This document shows positions 47,853 through 56,749 of a DNA stretch of 64,000 bases, in pieces. The notes under the pieces were generated by a model. That model saw only the letters and a list, made by a program, of their open reading frames with translations, made no database searches and was not told where the DNA came from. A program made the translations under genes and the position numbers. Every line of letters starts with the position of its first letter. The stretch's first letter is position 1. The DNA is from Glacieibacterium frigidum. GTDB taxonomy: Bacteria; Pseudomonadota; Alphaproteobacteria; Sphingomonadales; Sphingomonadaceae. Where the stretch lies: the NCBI RefSeq assembly GCF_007097155.1, contig NZ_VJWA01000001.1, forward strand, positions 248,001 through 312,000. Direction: 5' to 3'.

Positions 47853-48410
47853 TCAGGCCGTAACCGTGACGGGGCGACGACGGCGCATGGCGTTGCCGAC
47901 CAGACCGAAGCCGCCGATCATCAGCGCCCAGGCCGCAGGCTCGGGCACGGCACCGCCGACGCTGATCGTGCCGGGACCGGCAATGGTCAGCACATAGCTG
48001 CCGAAATCGAGATTATCGAAGCCCGTCTGGACCGCGAAATAGGACGTGCCCGCGAGCAGGTTGGCGGTGAAGCCCGACGTGTTGAAATTCCCGCCGTTGA
48101 TGTCGTCGTTGGCGACGATTGCATTGGCGAGGGCGTTGCCGGGATCGAAGCTGCCCGAATAGAGCGTCAGGAAGCCGTCATAGCTACCCGGCGTCACCGC
48201 GGTGAAGGTGTAGCTGCCCGCCGACGAGACGCTGAACGCCGTCGTATCGTAACGCACGGCGGTGCCGACGCCCGACAGCGAACTCGGCGGCGTACCGGCC
48301 AACGGACGATTATAGGTCGAGCCGCCGGTGGTATCGCCGTTGATGACGACGGTATCGGCGAGCGACGGCGTAGCGATGATCAGAGCCAGCGCGGCAAGTG
48401 CGATCTTCAT
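47853..48410 (-). CDS. PEPxxWA-CTERM secreted protein 2
   Basis: 185 residues. Signal peptide (MKIALAALALIIATPSLA), a beta-rich body with YDGFLTLYSGSFDPGNAL and FNTSGFTANLLAGTSYFAV, reminiscent of bacterial pre-peptidase-like beta-sandwich domains, and the sorting tail VPEPAAWALMIGGFGLVG followed by RRRR. The second ATG (48410) is preferred because GAGGG lies eight bases upstream. Surface role likely; no specific function seen. Confidence 0.85.
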   Translation of the reverse strand: MKIALAALALIIATPSLADTVVINGDTTGGSTYNRPLAGTPPSSLSGVGTAVRYDTTAFSVSSAGSYTFTAVTPGSYDGFLTLYSGSFDPGNALANAIVANDDINGGNFNTSGFTANLLAGTSYFAVQTGFDNLDFGSYVLTIAGPGTISVGGAVPEPAAWALMIGGFGLVGNAMRRRRPVTVTA

Positions 48411-48526
48411 GTTCATATCCCTCTGTTAAGCAACGTTGTTACCCCGCTATTGGAGGCTGACCCGGAACGACCGGCCGGTCAATCGGGAATCTTCAGACTC
48501 ATTAACCTAGATCAATGGAGGCGTGA

Positions 48527-49072
48527 TTGAACGCGCCTGCCGAGGTCTGGGCGCGGCTGATGATCGCCGCGCAGGGCGGCGACCGGCACGCCTATCGCCT
48601 GCTGCTCGACGAGGTGCAGGTCTGGCTGGCGCGCTACTATCGCCGCCGCCTGCCGCCCGACATGGTCGACGACGCGGTGCAGGAGGCGCTGGTCGCGGTC
48701 CATAGCAAGCGCGCCAGCTGGGATCCGTCACGGCCGTTCGGACCGTGGCTGGCGGGGATCGCCCGCTACAAATGGATCGACCGGCTGCGTAACCTGAAGT
48801 CGACTCGCACCGAAGAACTGCCCGAAGGACTGAGCGTCGGCGATCACGGCGACGGGATCGTCTCGGCGCGCGTGCTGGGCGACCTGCTGGCGACGCTCAA
48901 GCCGGCGCAGGCGACGGCGATCAGGCTGGTCAAGCTCGACGGCCTGTCGATCGAGGAGGCGGCAGCGGCGACGGGTCAGTCGCCGTCGCTGGTCAAGGTC
49001 AACATCCATCGCGGCATGGCGAAGCTGATGGCACGGGTCGAAGGATATCGGGACGACGACGATGGCGACTGA
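48527..49072 (+). CDS. ECF-type RNA polymerase sigma factor
   Basis: 181 residues. Region 2 (VDDAVQEALVAVHSKR..FGPWLAGIARYKWIDRLR) recognises the -10 and region 4 (LKPAQATAIRLVKLDGLSIEEAAAATGQ) the -35. It starts at TTG with GGAGG six bases upstream. The next gene overlaps it by 11 bases and encodes a six-helix DUF1109/NrsF-like protein, the usual membrane anti-sigma partner. The inducing stress is not apparent. Confidence 0.93.
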   Translation: MNAPAEVWARLMIAAQGGDRHAYRLLLDEVQVWLARYYRRRLPPDMVDDAVQEALVAVHSKRASWDPSRPFGPWLAGIARYKWIDRLRNLKSTRTEELPEGLSVGDHGDGIVSARVLGDLLATLKPAQATAIRLVKLDGLSIEEAAAATGQSPSLVKVNIHRGMAKLMARVEGYRDDDDGD

Positions 49073-49712
49073 GCACCCTTCACTGATCGTCGATCGGCTG
49101 GTTGGCGATCTGGAGCCCGTGCGTCCGCACCGCGCGTGGCACGGCGTGGCGCTGCTCGCCGCGGTGATGCTCGCCGAACTCGCGCTGATCCTCGCGATGA
49201 TGCCGGCGCGGCCCGACCTCTCGAGCGCGATGACGGGGCCGATGTTCTGGTGGAAGCTGGTCGGCTGCGCGGGCGTCGCGGTCGCGGCGGCAGGAGCACT
49301 GCTGGTGCTGGTGTCGCCTGCCGCGCGGCCCGGTGCCGGGCGGCGCTGGCTGTGGCTGAGCCTCGGCGGTGCGGTGATCGCGGGCGCGGCGCTCTGGGCG
49401 GCGGGCGCGATGCCGGCGCGGCTGGCGGAGACGCTCGACTGGCGCGCGGGGCTGCACTGCGTCGCGATCGTCGAGGCCTATGCGCTGCCCGTCTGGCTCG
49501 CAGCCTTCGTCGTGGCGCGGCGTGGTGCCCCGGCCCGCCCGCGCGCCGCAGCGGTGGCGGCGGGCCTGTGCGGCGCGGCCTGGGGTGCGGCGGGCTTCGT
49601 GTGGAGTTGCCCGCACGACGACCCGCTGTACGTCGTCACATGGTACGGCCTCGCGCTGCTGATCGGCGCGGGCGCGGGCGCACTGGTCCTGACGCGCTGG
49701 TTGCGCTGGTAA
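49062..49712 (+). CDS. NrsF/DUF1109-like membrane anti-sigma factor
   Basis: 216 residues with six predicted helices, starting at GVALLAAVMLAELALILAMM. The N-terminal ~25 residues are cytoplasmic and would hold the sigma factor. C-terminal cysteine (VWSCPHDDPLYVVTWYG) matches the family and might sense redox or metal. Overlap with the sigma gene fits co-expression. It ends directly before the convergent stop of a TonB-dependent receptor. Confidence 0.88.
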   Translation: MATEHPSLIVDRLVGDLEPVRPHRAWHGVALLAAVMLAELALILAMMPARPDLSSAMTGPMFWWKLVGCAGVAVAAAGALLVLVSPAARPGAGRRWLWLSLGGAVIAGAALWAAGAMPARLAETLDWRAGLHCVAIVEAYALPVWLAAFVVARRGAPARPRAAAVAAGLCGAAWGAAGFVWSCPHDDPLYVVTWYGLALLIGAGAGALVLTRWLRW

Positions 49713-51617
49713 TCAGATATCTGCCGCCGCGGTGATCGTCAGGCGGCGGGGCAGGTTGTAGACGATCAGGCCGCCGCCACCGACGCCAAAGCCGTAATTG
49801 TCGAAGACGTTGCCGACCTGCGCGCGCACCGTGACCGGCGTGTCGCCCGCCTTGAAGCGGTAGCGGCCGCCCAGCGACAGCACGGCCCGCGGCGCGACGA
49901 AGAAGCTGTTCTCGCTGTTGGCGACGCGCTTGCCGGTCGATTCAGCGACCGCGTCGAGCGAGAAACCGCTGTCCGGGAACCGATAGTCGAGCGAGGCGAA
50001 GCTGTTGCGCAGGATCGCCGCGACCGGCCGCCTGCCGAGCTCGCCGCGGTCGCGTGCCGCGCCGGTGACGACGGGATCGAGAAACACCGTGCCCGCGACG
50101 AGGTTGAGGCCCTTCGCCAGCGTGCCCGCCAGCGACAGCTCGATACCGCGATTGCGCACCGTGCCCACCTCCTCGAACACGTCGGCGGGGTTGAGGTCGT
50201 AGAAGGGCTTGGTCACCTCGAACACGCCCGCGACCAGCTTCAGGTCGGGGCGAATCGCCCAGCGTATGCCGGCGTCGTACTGGCGCGTGCGGATCGCGGG
50301 CGGCGCGTCGTTGCGGTTGACCGCATTGTCGGGGGCGCCGGGGCTTTCCTCGAGCCCGCGCGTGAAGCCGGCATAAACGACGATGGAGCGCGACAGGTTC
50401 GCCGCAGCGGTGGCGTTGATCAGCCACGGACTGTCGGTCGAGGCGGGCAGCGTGCGCCCCGGCTCGGCGCTGGTCTTGCGGTAATCGGTCTTCTGGACGC
50501 CGACCGAGACCTCGCCGACGCGCGCCCAGTTGACGCCGTAGGCGAGGCCCACGGTGCCCTGGCGGATGGTATCTCGCGACTTGGCGCCGAAGCTGAGCAC
50601 CGGCCTGGGAACCGGGTCGGCCTCGCCGATGACGATCGGGCCGAGGTCGAGGACCTGGTCGCCGCCATAGCTGCGCTGGCTGTCGCGACCGCGGAGCGAG
50701 GCGGTCAGCGTGTGGCGGCGGGGCCCCTCGTCGAAGGTGCGTGCCAGCCGGACCTCGCCCGAGGTCGAGGCCGAGCGGTTGCCTTCGCTGGCGATCAGGA
50801 TCTCCTCGCCGCGCCCCGCCTGATCGACGCCGGTGAACAGCGCGGTGAAGCCCGAATCGAGATCGTAGGTCGAGCGGAACAGCCCGGCGCGCAGGCTCCA
50901 CGGCCCGGTCGTCCAGCTGCCGGTCACGCCGTAGTTCTGCCCCGTCCCGGCATTCCTGGCCCAGCTCTGGCCGTAGTAATTTCGGCGCGCGATCTTGGGC
51001 GGCAGGAAGTCGCCGCTGGTGAAGACGAGCGGCTGGGGCTCCTCGGAGGTGTTGCGGATGCGCGAGTAGAAGGCGACCAGCTCGACGCCCGGCGCCGGCG
51101 TCCAGCGCGGCGCGACGGACAACGAGAAATACTTCGGCGTGGCGCCGAAATGCTCGTGGCTGCGGTACAGGCCGGCGCCGAACGCAACGCCCAGGCTGTC
51201 CTTGGCCAGCGGCACCTGCGCGTCGAACTCGGCCGACCAGCCGCCATAGGGGCCGACGACGACCACCGGGCTGACCAGCCTTTTGTCGCCGGGGCGGCGC
51301 AGCGCATAGTCGGCGATGCCGGTCGGCGCGGGGAAGGGATAGCTCTGCGCCGACAGGCCGACGCGTACCGTCGAACCGTCGACGAGCCGATCGGTCAGGT
51401 CGGTCTGCTGATCGAAATACAGGCCTTCAAGGCGGACATTGCCCGCGTCGACGGGCGAGAAACCGCGCACGTCGAAGGGGTTGTAGATGCCGACCCGCTC
51501 ATTGCCGACCGACTTGCCGAAAGCATCGTCGGCCTCGCGCGCGGCGTTGTCGTCCGCCCGCTGCGCCCAGGCCGCTCCACTCGTCGACAACAGCGCCGCC
51601 GCAACCAAAACCCGCAT
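49713..51617 (-). CDS. TonB-dependent receptor-like outer-membrane protein
   Basis: 634 residues. Signal peptide (MRVLVAAALLSTSGAAWAQ), then a plug-like region (GIYNPFDVRGFSPVDAGNVRLEGLYFDQ) and a long 22-strand-type barrel with the terminal region LPRRLTITAAADI. The plug is short and no TonB box is obvious. Substrate unknown. The ATG at 51617 follows GGGAGGG. It lies next to a second receptor on the same strand, 72 bases apart, and faces the sigma/anti-sigma pair. Confidence 0.82.
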   Translation of the reverse strand: MRVLVAAALLSTSGAAWAQRADDNAAREADDAFGKSVGNERVGIYNPFDVRGFSPVDAGNVRLEGLYFDQQTDLTDRLVDGSTVRVGLSAQSYPFPAPTGIADYALRRPGDKRLVSPVVVVGPYGGWSAEFDAQVPLAKDSLGVAFGAGLYRSHEHFGATPKYFSLSVAPRWTPAPGVELVAFYSRIRNTSEEPQPLVFTSGDFLPPKIARRNYYGQSWARNAGTGQNYGVTGSWTTGPWSLRAGLFRSTYDLDSGFTALFTGVDQAGRGEEILIASEGNRSASTSGEVRLARTFDEGPRRHTLTASLRGRDSQRSYGGDQVLDLGPIVIGEADPVPRPVLSFGAKSRDTIRQGTVGLAYGVNWARVGEVSVGVQKTDYRKTSAEPGRTLPASTDSPWLINATAAANLSRSIVVYAGFTRGLEESPGAPDNAVNRNDAPPAIRTRQYDAGIRWAIRPDLKLVAGVFEVTKPFYDLNPADVFEEVGTVRNRGIELSLAGTLAKGLNLVAGTVFLDPVVTGAARDRGELGRRPVAAILRNSFASLDYRFPDSGFSLDAVAESTGKRVANSENSFFVAPRAVLSLGGRYRFKAGDTPVTVRAQVGNVFDNYGFGVGGGGLIVYNLPRRLTITAAADI

Positions 51618-51689
51618 GCCACCCTCCCCAACCGTGTTAGGCTGGTATGACACGCAAGGCTGTATGGCAAGTGAACGGCTACGTAACGG

Positions 51690-53699
51690 TCAGCGCGAGG
51701 CGAAGCGCAGGCCCAGCCACAGGGTGCGCGGCGTCGCGATGTCGCGCGTGCCGTCCGCCGCGATGCCGGCGACGACGCGCGTATCGAAGACATTCTCGGC
51801 GCGCGCCTCGACCTCGACGCCCTTTCCGACCTTCAGGCGGACGACGCCGTCGAGGGTGGTCGCGGGGGGCAGGCGGCGCGACTCGAGGTCGTCGTCGTAC
51901 TGGCCCGCGACGTGGCGCAGCGTGAGGGACGCCCCGCCGAACGCCGGCTCCCAGCCCAGGGTCGCGCTCGCGCCGAAGGTCGGCGACTGCGCCGGGCGGC
52001 GGCCGTCGAGCTCGATCGCCGTCCCCGAGGCGCGGACGCGCGCGTCGGCGTAGCTCGCGGAGCCGCTGAGGCTCCAGTCGGCGAGCGTCAGTGCCGCGGT
52101 CGCCTCGACGCCGCGGACGCGCACCGCATCGACGTTGCGGCGGACGCGGTAGGCGCCGCCCGCGGCGACGAAGCCGACCTGATCGAAGGTGCCGGGCCCG
52201 CGCCCCTCGGTGACGTTGGCGATCGCGCCCTTCAGGCGGTTGGCATAGGCGGTCAGGCCGATCCGCGCGGTCGCCAGCGGACGCCAGTCGATGCCGGCCT
52301 CGACGCCCGTCAGCTTCTCGAGGCCGAGACCGGGGTTGGCGGCCGTCGCATCCGCCCCGACGCGGAACGGGCGGTACAGTTCGTTTGGGGTCGGTAGGCG
52401 GAAGCCGCGATACGCCGCCCCGCGCAGGTCGAGGCTGGTGACGGGCGTCCAGACGATGCCGCCGCGCGCGGTCGGCTCCCAGCCGCTGCGCTGCGCCGTA
52501 CGGATCGACGTGACGCCCGCACCGGTGCCGAGTTCGGTCTCGATCAGGCGGCCCTCGGTGATCGTCCAGCGGTCGACGCGGACGCCGCCGGTCAGCACGA
52601 CGCCCTCGCGGACGCGCCAGCTGTCCTCGGCGAACAGCCCCGCGACGCGCGTGCCGCCGCCGGCGTCGCGGGCGCGGGTGAAGGCGCCGTTCTGGAAACG
52701 GAAGCGCTCGCGCGTCGTGCCGCGCGCGTCGCGGACATCGGCACCGATCTGGACGTCGTGCGCGTCGCCGACGGGCGGACGCAGCTCGATCTTGCCGCCG
52801 AGGCCCGTGGCTGGCGTGTTGTACTGGTCGAGCGACGGCGTCGCACTGGCGCGGCCCGCCCCGACCGCGACGAAGCCCGAGGTGAAGCGCCGCGCCTGAA
52901 TGTACGCCAGCGCCTCGAACCCCCAGGTGCCGCGTCCGACGACGCGTAGGGACGCGTCCGCGCCCTGGCTGCTCGACTCGGTGCCGACGATGCCGCGCAG
53001 CCGCGAATCGTCGAAGATCGCGCCGCTGGCCTGCAGTTCGGTCGTCTCGTCGAGCGGCGCGACGCCGCGCAACGCGACGCTCGTCGAGCGGTAGCGCGCG
53101 GGCACGTCGATGTTGCCGCGCTGGTCGCGGGGGATCAGGATATAGCCGTCGCCGCGGTCATGCCGCGCGCTGATCGTCACGAACCCCGCGCCGAGCGCCG
53201 CGGCGCCGGTGGCGGCAAGCTCCGCCGAGTCGCGCGACCCGTACGCCGCGCGCGCGGTCAGGCCGTCGATGTCGGCAAGGCCCGCGCTGAACAGCTCGAC
53301 GGTGCCTGCCACCGCACCCGCGCCGAACGCGCCTGCGCCGCCGCCGCGCGTGATGCGGACCGCGCTCAGGCGCTCAGGGTCGAGCGCCGCGAAGGGCACG
53401 AAGCCCGCGAAGGGATCGGCCTGGGGCACGCCGTCGAGCAGCACCAGCGCACGGCTCGACGCGTTGCCGCCGAGTGCGCGCAGCGTCACGCCCTGGCTCG
53501 TCGGGTTGGCGGCGCGGCTGTCGGTGCGGCGGAACTGCTGCACGCCCGCGACGTCGCGCAGGACGTTCTCCAGCCGGCCCGACGCCTCACTGGTCAGGCG
53601 TTCGCGGTCGATGATCGTGCTGCCGTACGCCGCGGCCCCCGCGGGCGCGGGCAGCGCGGTTCCGGTGACGACGATCTCGGCAGGCAAAGCAACAGGCAT
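51690..53699 (-). CDS. TonB-dependent receptor without visible signal peptide
   Basis: 669 residues. TonB-box-like EIVVTGTALP at residues ~8-17, plug domain (VLRDVAGVQQF, GVTLRALGGNASSRALVLLDGVPQADPFAGF) and full barrel ending LWLGLRFASR. It resembles BtuB/FecA-type receptors. The only sensible start (53699) gives MPVALPAE directly before the TonB box, with no export signal. A GTG at 53753 adds 18 residues that are not signal-like either. Either the signal is lost, or the start or sequence is wrong. It diverges from the Rieske-SRPBCC gene. Confidence 0.85.
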   Translation of the reverse strand: MPVALPAEIVVTGTALPAPAGAAAYGSTIIDRERLTSEASGRLENVLRDVAGVQQFRRTDSRAANPTSQGVTLRALGGNASSRALVLLDGVPQADPFAGFVPFAALDPERLSAVRITRGGGAGAFGAGAVAGTVELFSAGLADIDGLTARAAYGSRDSAELAATGAAALGAGFVTISARHDRGDGYILIPRDQRGNIDVPARYRSTSVALRGVAPLDETTELQASGAIFDDSRLRGIVGTESSSQGADASLRVVGRGTWGFEALAYIQARRFTSGFVAVGAGRASATPSLDQYNTPATGLGGKIELRPPVGDAHDVQIGADVRDARGTTRERFRFQNGAFTRARDAGGGTRVAGLFAEDSWRVREGVVLTGGVRVDRWTITEGRLIETELGTGAGVTSIRTAQRSGWEPTARGGIVWTPVTSLDLRGAAYRGFRLPTPNELYRPFRVGADATAANPGLGLEKLTGVEAGIDWRPLATARIGLTAYANRLKGAIANVTEGRGPGTFDQVGFVAAGGAYRVRRNVDAVRVRGVEATAALTLADWSLSGSASYADARVRASGTAIELDGRRPAQSPTFGASATLGWEPAFGGASLTLRHVAGQYDDDLESRRLPPATTLDGVVRLKVGKGVEVEARAENVFDTRVVAGIAADGTRDIATPRTLWLGLRFASR

Positions 53700-53743
53700 C
53701 GGGCCCCCTAGCCGAGGCGGCGCGGCGATGCGAGGATAGGTGC

Positions 53744-54505
53744 GTGGCCGCACTGAACCTCGCCGGGACGTACGTGCGCGATGTGCGGGCGAACATGGCG
53801 CGCATTTGGGAGAACGTCCTCGACTGGGAGCATCTGCCCGCGCTCCACGCGTCGAGTTTCGCGGGGTGCGACCTCGTCGAGGCGCGCGCCGACGGGTGGC
53901 GCATCCGCCTGCGCGGGCATGGCGGGCCGGACCAGCAGCTGCGGCTCGATTGCGACTTCGATGGCGGGCAGTACCGCGTCACGACTGAGGCCGGGCCGGG
54001 CGAGACCAGCGAGATTCGCGTCGCGCTGACCCCGACGGGCGCGCACGCGACGCACGTCGTCGTCGATTACCACGTCCCCGTTGCCGACCCCGAGCGGCTG
54101 GCGATGATCGGCCGGGGTTTCGTCGCGGCGTACGAACGGCTGTGGGACGAGGACGAGGCGATGATGCGCCACCGCGAGGCGGCGCTCGCCCCGCGCGCGC
54201 GGGTGGCGGTGCCCGAGCGGGTCGATCTTGGTGAGGCGCGGGCGGGGACGGTCTTCGACTTTGGCCCGGGGCGTTTCCGGCTGGTCGAGATGGACGGCGC
54301 GCTCGTCGCGCACAGTGTCGTCTGCCCGCATTGGCTCGGCCCGCTCGACGACGCGGCGGTGGTCGACGGCTGTGTCACCTGCCCGTGGCACGGCTACCGG
54401 TTCGACGTCACGACCGGCCGCAGCGCCGATGGCCGCGGCCTGCGCCTTGGCCCCGCGCCGCGCATCGCGGTCGAGGATGGGCGCGTGGTGGCGTATCGGG
54501 CATGA
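53744..54505 (+). CDS. SRPBCC-Rieske fusion protein (reversed domain order)
   Basis: 253 residues from a GTG. Residues ~1-150 look like a START/SRPBCC hydrophobic-pocket domain (IWENVLDWEHLPALHASSF, DYHVPVADPERLAMIGRGF). Residues ~160-253 are a Rieske domain with C194-x-H196 and C213-x2-H216. In normal ring-hydroxylating oxygenases the Rieske domain comes first and the catalytic part carries a mononuclear iron. Here the order is reversed and no 2-His-1-carboxylate site is evident. Start of a six-gene cluster; overlaps the next gene by ATGA. Confidence 0.85.
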   Translation: MAALNLAGTYVRDVRANMARIWENVLDWEHLPALHASSFAGCDLVEARADGWRIRLRGHGGPDQQLRLDCDFDGGQYRVTTEAGPGETSEIRVALTPTGAHATHVVVDYHVPVADPERLAMIGRGFVAAYERLWDEDEAMMRHREAALAPRARVAVPERVDLGEARAGTVFDFGPGRFRLVEMDGALVAHSVVCPHWLGPLDDAAVVDGCVTCPWHGYRFDVTTGRSADGRGLRLGPAPRIAVEDGRVVAYRA

Positions 54506-55053
54506 GGGTCTGCCTGTTCACGCGCTGGCCCGAGGCCGGGAAGGCCAAGACGCGGCTGATCCCGGCGCTCGGCGCGGCGGGTGCTGCAGACCTGCACCGA
54601 CGGTTGACCGAGCACACGGTGGCGACGGTGCTGGCGAGCGGGCTGCACTGCGAGGTGCGGTCGACGGGGGCTGAGGTCGGGGCGTTCGAGGACTGGCTGG
54701 GTGTCGCCGCGATCGACCAGGGTGACGGCGACCTCGGCGAGCGCCTGGCGCGCGCCGCCGAGGACCTGCCCGTGCTCCTGATCGGCGCCGATTGCCCCGG
54801 CCTGACGCATGCGCATCTCCAGCGGGCCGCCGACGCTCTGGCGCATGCCGCGGCAGTGATCGGCCCCGCCGAGGACGGCGGCTATTGGCTGCTCGGCCTT
54901 GCCGCGCCCGCGCCGGTGTTCGACGGCATCGCGTGGGGCGGGCCGCGCGTGTTTGCGCAGACGGTCGCGCGCCTGTCCGCGCCGCCGGTGGTGCTCGACT
55001 GCTTGGCTGACCTCGACGTCCCCGCCGATCTCGCGCGCTGGCCCGGTTTTTGA
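54502..55053 (+). CDS. TIGR04282/DUF2064 family transferase (rSAM-associated transferase 1)
   Basis: 183 residues. Nucleotidyltransferase-like fold with RWPEAGKAKTRLIPALG at the start, LLIGADCPGLTHAHLQRA and GPAEDGGYWLLGL. These segments mark the TIGR04282 family, first noted next to radical SAM/selenodomain and arsenosugar genes. Its reaction is unproven; an NTP or sugar substrate is likely. Overlaps both neighbours by four bases (ATGA and TTGA). Confidence 0.9.
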   Translation: MRVCLFTRWPEAGKAKTRLIPALGAAGAADLHRRLTEHTVATVLASGLHCEVRSTGAEVGAFEDWLGVAAIDQGDGDLGERLARAAEDLPVLLIGADCPGLTHAHLQRAADALAHAAAVIGPAEDGGYWLLGLAAPAPVFDGIAWGGPRVFAQTVARLSAPPVVLDCLADLDVPADLARWPGF

Positions 55054-55772
55054 GCGTCGCGCTCGTCGTCCCGATGCTCAATGAGGCGGCGGCACTGCCG
55101 CGCCTGTTGCGCTGCCTGAGCGCCCTCGATCCGGCACCGACGGAGATCGTCTTCGTCGACGGCGGCTCGGCGGATGGTTCGGCGGCGATCGTCGACGCTG
55201 CCGGCCATCGCGTCATCACCGCGCGCCGGGGCCGCGCCGCGCAGTCCAACGCCGGGGTCGCGGCGACGACCATGCCCGCCGTCTGCATCCTGCACGTCGA
55301 CACCTGGCTGCCCGACGACGGCATCGCCGTGGTCGAGCGCACGCTGACGGGTCGCACGGTTCTGGGCGGCTTCACCGCGATCCTGTCGGGGCCAGAGAAG
55401 GTCCGCTGGGTCACGAGTTTCCACAACTGGATCAAGACCTGGTACGCGCCGCTGCTCTTCCGCCCGCACTTGTTCCTGCGCGGTGGGCGGCTGTTGTTCG
55501 GCGACCACGCGATGTTCTTCCGCCGCAGCGCGTTCGAGGCCGTTGGCGGCTTCGACGAGCGCATGATGGTCATGGAGGAAGCCGACCTGTGCGTCCGCAT
55601 TGTCGGTCAGGGTCGCACGCGGCTGGTCAACCGCATCGTGCTGACCAGCGACCGGCGCGTCGCGCGCTGGGGCGAGTGGCGCGCGAACTGGGTCTATCTG
55701 AAGGTCGGCGTGCTGTGGGGCCTTAATATCCGCCCGAAGCAGCTGGGCGCGCATTATCCGGACGTGCGGTGA
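55050..55772 (+). CDS. TIGR04283 family glycosyltransferase (rSAM-associated transferase 2)
   Basis: 240 residues. GT2 fold: VVPMLNEAAALPRLLRCL, EIVFVDGGSADGS, the metal-binding LHVDTWLP in place of a DxD, and FGDHAMFFRRSAFEAVGGFDE. Family TIGR04283 usually accompanies TIGR04282. It probably transfers a sugar to a small acceptor. TTG start overlapping the previous stop. Its end overlaps the reverse-strand SDR gene by 50 bases. Confidence 0.9.
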   Translation: MSVALVVPMLNEAAALPRLLRCLSALDPAPTEIVFVDGGSADGSAAIVDAAGHRVITARRGRAAQSNAGVAATTMPAVCILHVDTWLPDDGIAVVERTLTGRTVLGGFTAILSGPEKVRWVTSFHNWIKTWYAPLLFRPHLFLRGGRLLFGDHAMFFRRSAFEAVGGFDERMMVMEEADLCVRIVGQGRTRLVNRIVLTSDRRVARWGEWRANWVYLKVGVLWGLNIRPKQLGAHYPDVR

Positions 55773-56706
55773 CGAAGCCGCGCTCGAGGCAATAGGCGAT
55801 CAGCCGGTCGAGCCACGCACGGTCGGTCGGCGGGCAGGGCGGGACGAGCCGGCTCGCGTTGGCCTGGTCGAACACCGGCGCGCGCGTCAGATAGTTCGTG
55901 TAGAGCGCCGCTGCCGCCGCATGCCAGCGCCGCTCGGCGGGAGGCAGCGCGGCGACGTCGAAAGCCAAGGGATCGACGAACTCCGGGTGCCCCAGTCCCG
56001 GCACCGCAGCGATCGCCGCGCCGAGGTCGTGGACGCGCGTCGGCGTGGCGGCGGTCAGGTGGACCGTCACCCCCGGGGCCGGCGTCTCGGCGAGCGCGAC
56101 GAGGCCGCGCCCCACATGGTCGATCGGCACAAGGTCGAGGGTCGCGCGTGCGCTCGCGGGCAGGGTCCGCACCCGCCCCTCGGCGATCAGGCGGAAGATC
56201 AGGTAGATGTTCTCGAAGCTGGCGATGGCGCCCGTCATGCTGTCGCCGACCACCACCGACGGCCGCGCGATCGTCCACGGCGCGCTGCTGGCGCGGACCA
56301 AAGCCTCGGCCGACGCCTTGCTCGCCTCATAGCCGTTGACGAAGGCCTCGCCGACCTCGCCCTCGCTGATGCGCCCGTCGCGCGTCCCGCAGACATAGGC
56401 CGTGGAAACGTGGAGCAGCCGCGCGCCGATCTTTTCGGCGAACGCCACGACATTAGCGGCGCCGCCGACGTTGACCCGCGCGTACGCTTCGGGTGTGGCG
56501 TCGAAGGCGGTGATCGCCGCGCAGTGCACGACGAGGTCGGGCCGGAGGTCGATGCCGAGACCCTTTACGGCGACATCGCCCGCCACCGTTTCGCCGTCCG
56601 CGCCACGCCGGTGGACGAGGCCGGTGACCTGGTGGCCGCGCTCGCGCAGCCGGACGCACAGGTCGGCGCCGACCAGGCCCGCCGCGCCGGTGACCAATAT
56701 GTGCAT
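55723..56706 (-). CDS. NAD(P)-dependent epimerase/dehydratase (extended SDR)
   Basis: 327 residues. NAD-binding GAAGLVG motif at the start, HVSTAYVCG (catalytic Ser/Thr region) and the Y-x3-K pair in NGYEASKAS. Extended SDRs modify nucleotide sugars or reduce acyl/sterol substrates. Located between the glycosyltransferase and radical SAM genes but on the opposite strand, it diverges from the latter with 43 bases between, so shared control is plausible. Confidence 0.87.
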   Translation of the reverse strand: MHILVTGAAGLVGADLCVRLRERGHQVTGLVHRRGADGETVAGDVAVKGLGIDLRPDLVVHCAAITAFDATPEAYARVNVGGAANVVAFAEKIGARLLHVSTAYVCGTRDGRISEGEVGEAFVNGYEASKASAEALVRASSAPWTIARPSVVVGDSMTGAIASFENIYLIFRLIAEGRVRTLPASARATLDLVPIDHVGRGLVALAETPAPGVTVHLTAATPTRVHDLGAAIAAVPGLGHPEFVDPLAFDVAALPPAERRWHAAAAALYTNYLTRAPVFDQANASRLVPPCPPTDRAWLDRLIAYCLERGFVTARPDNARPAASGGY

Positions 56707-56749
56707 CCCCGCCGCCCTACCGCCCCGCGGCCCGCGCGGCTATACGGCG

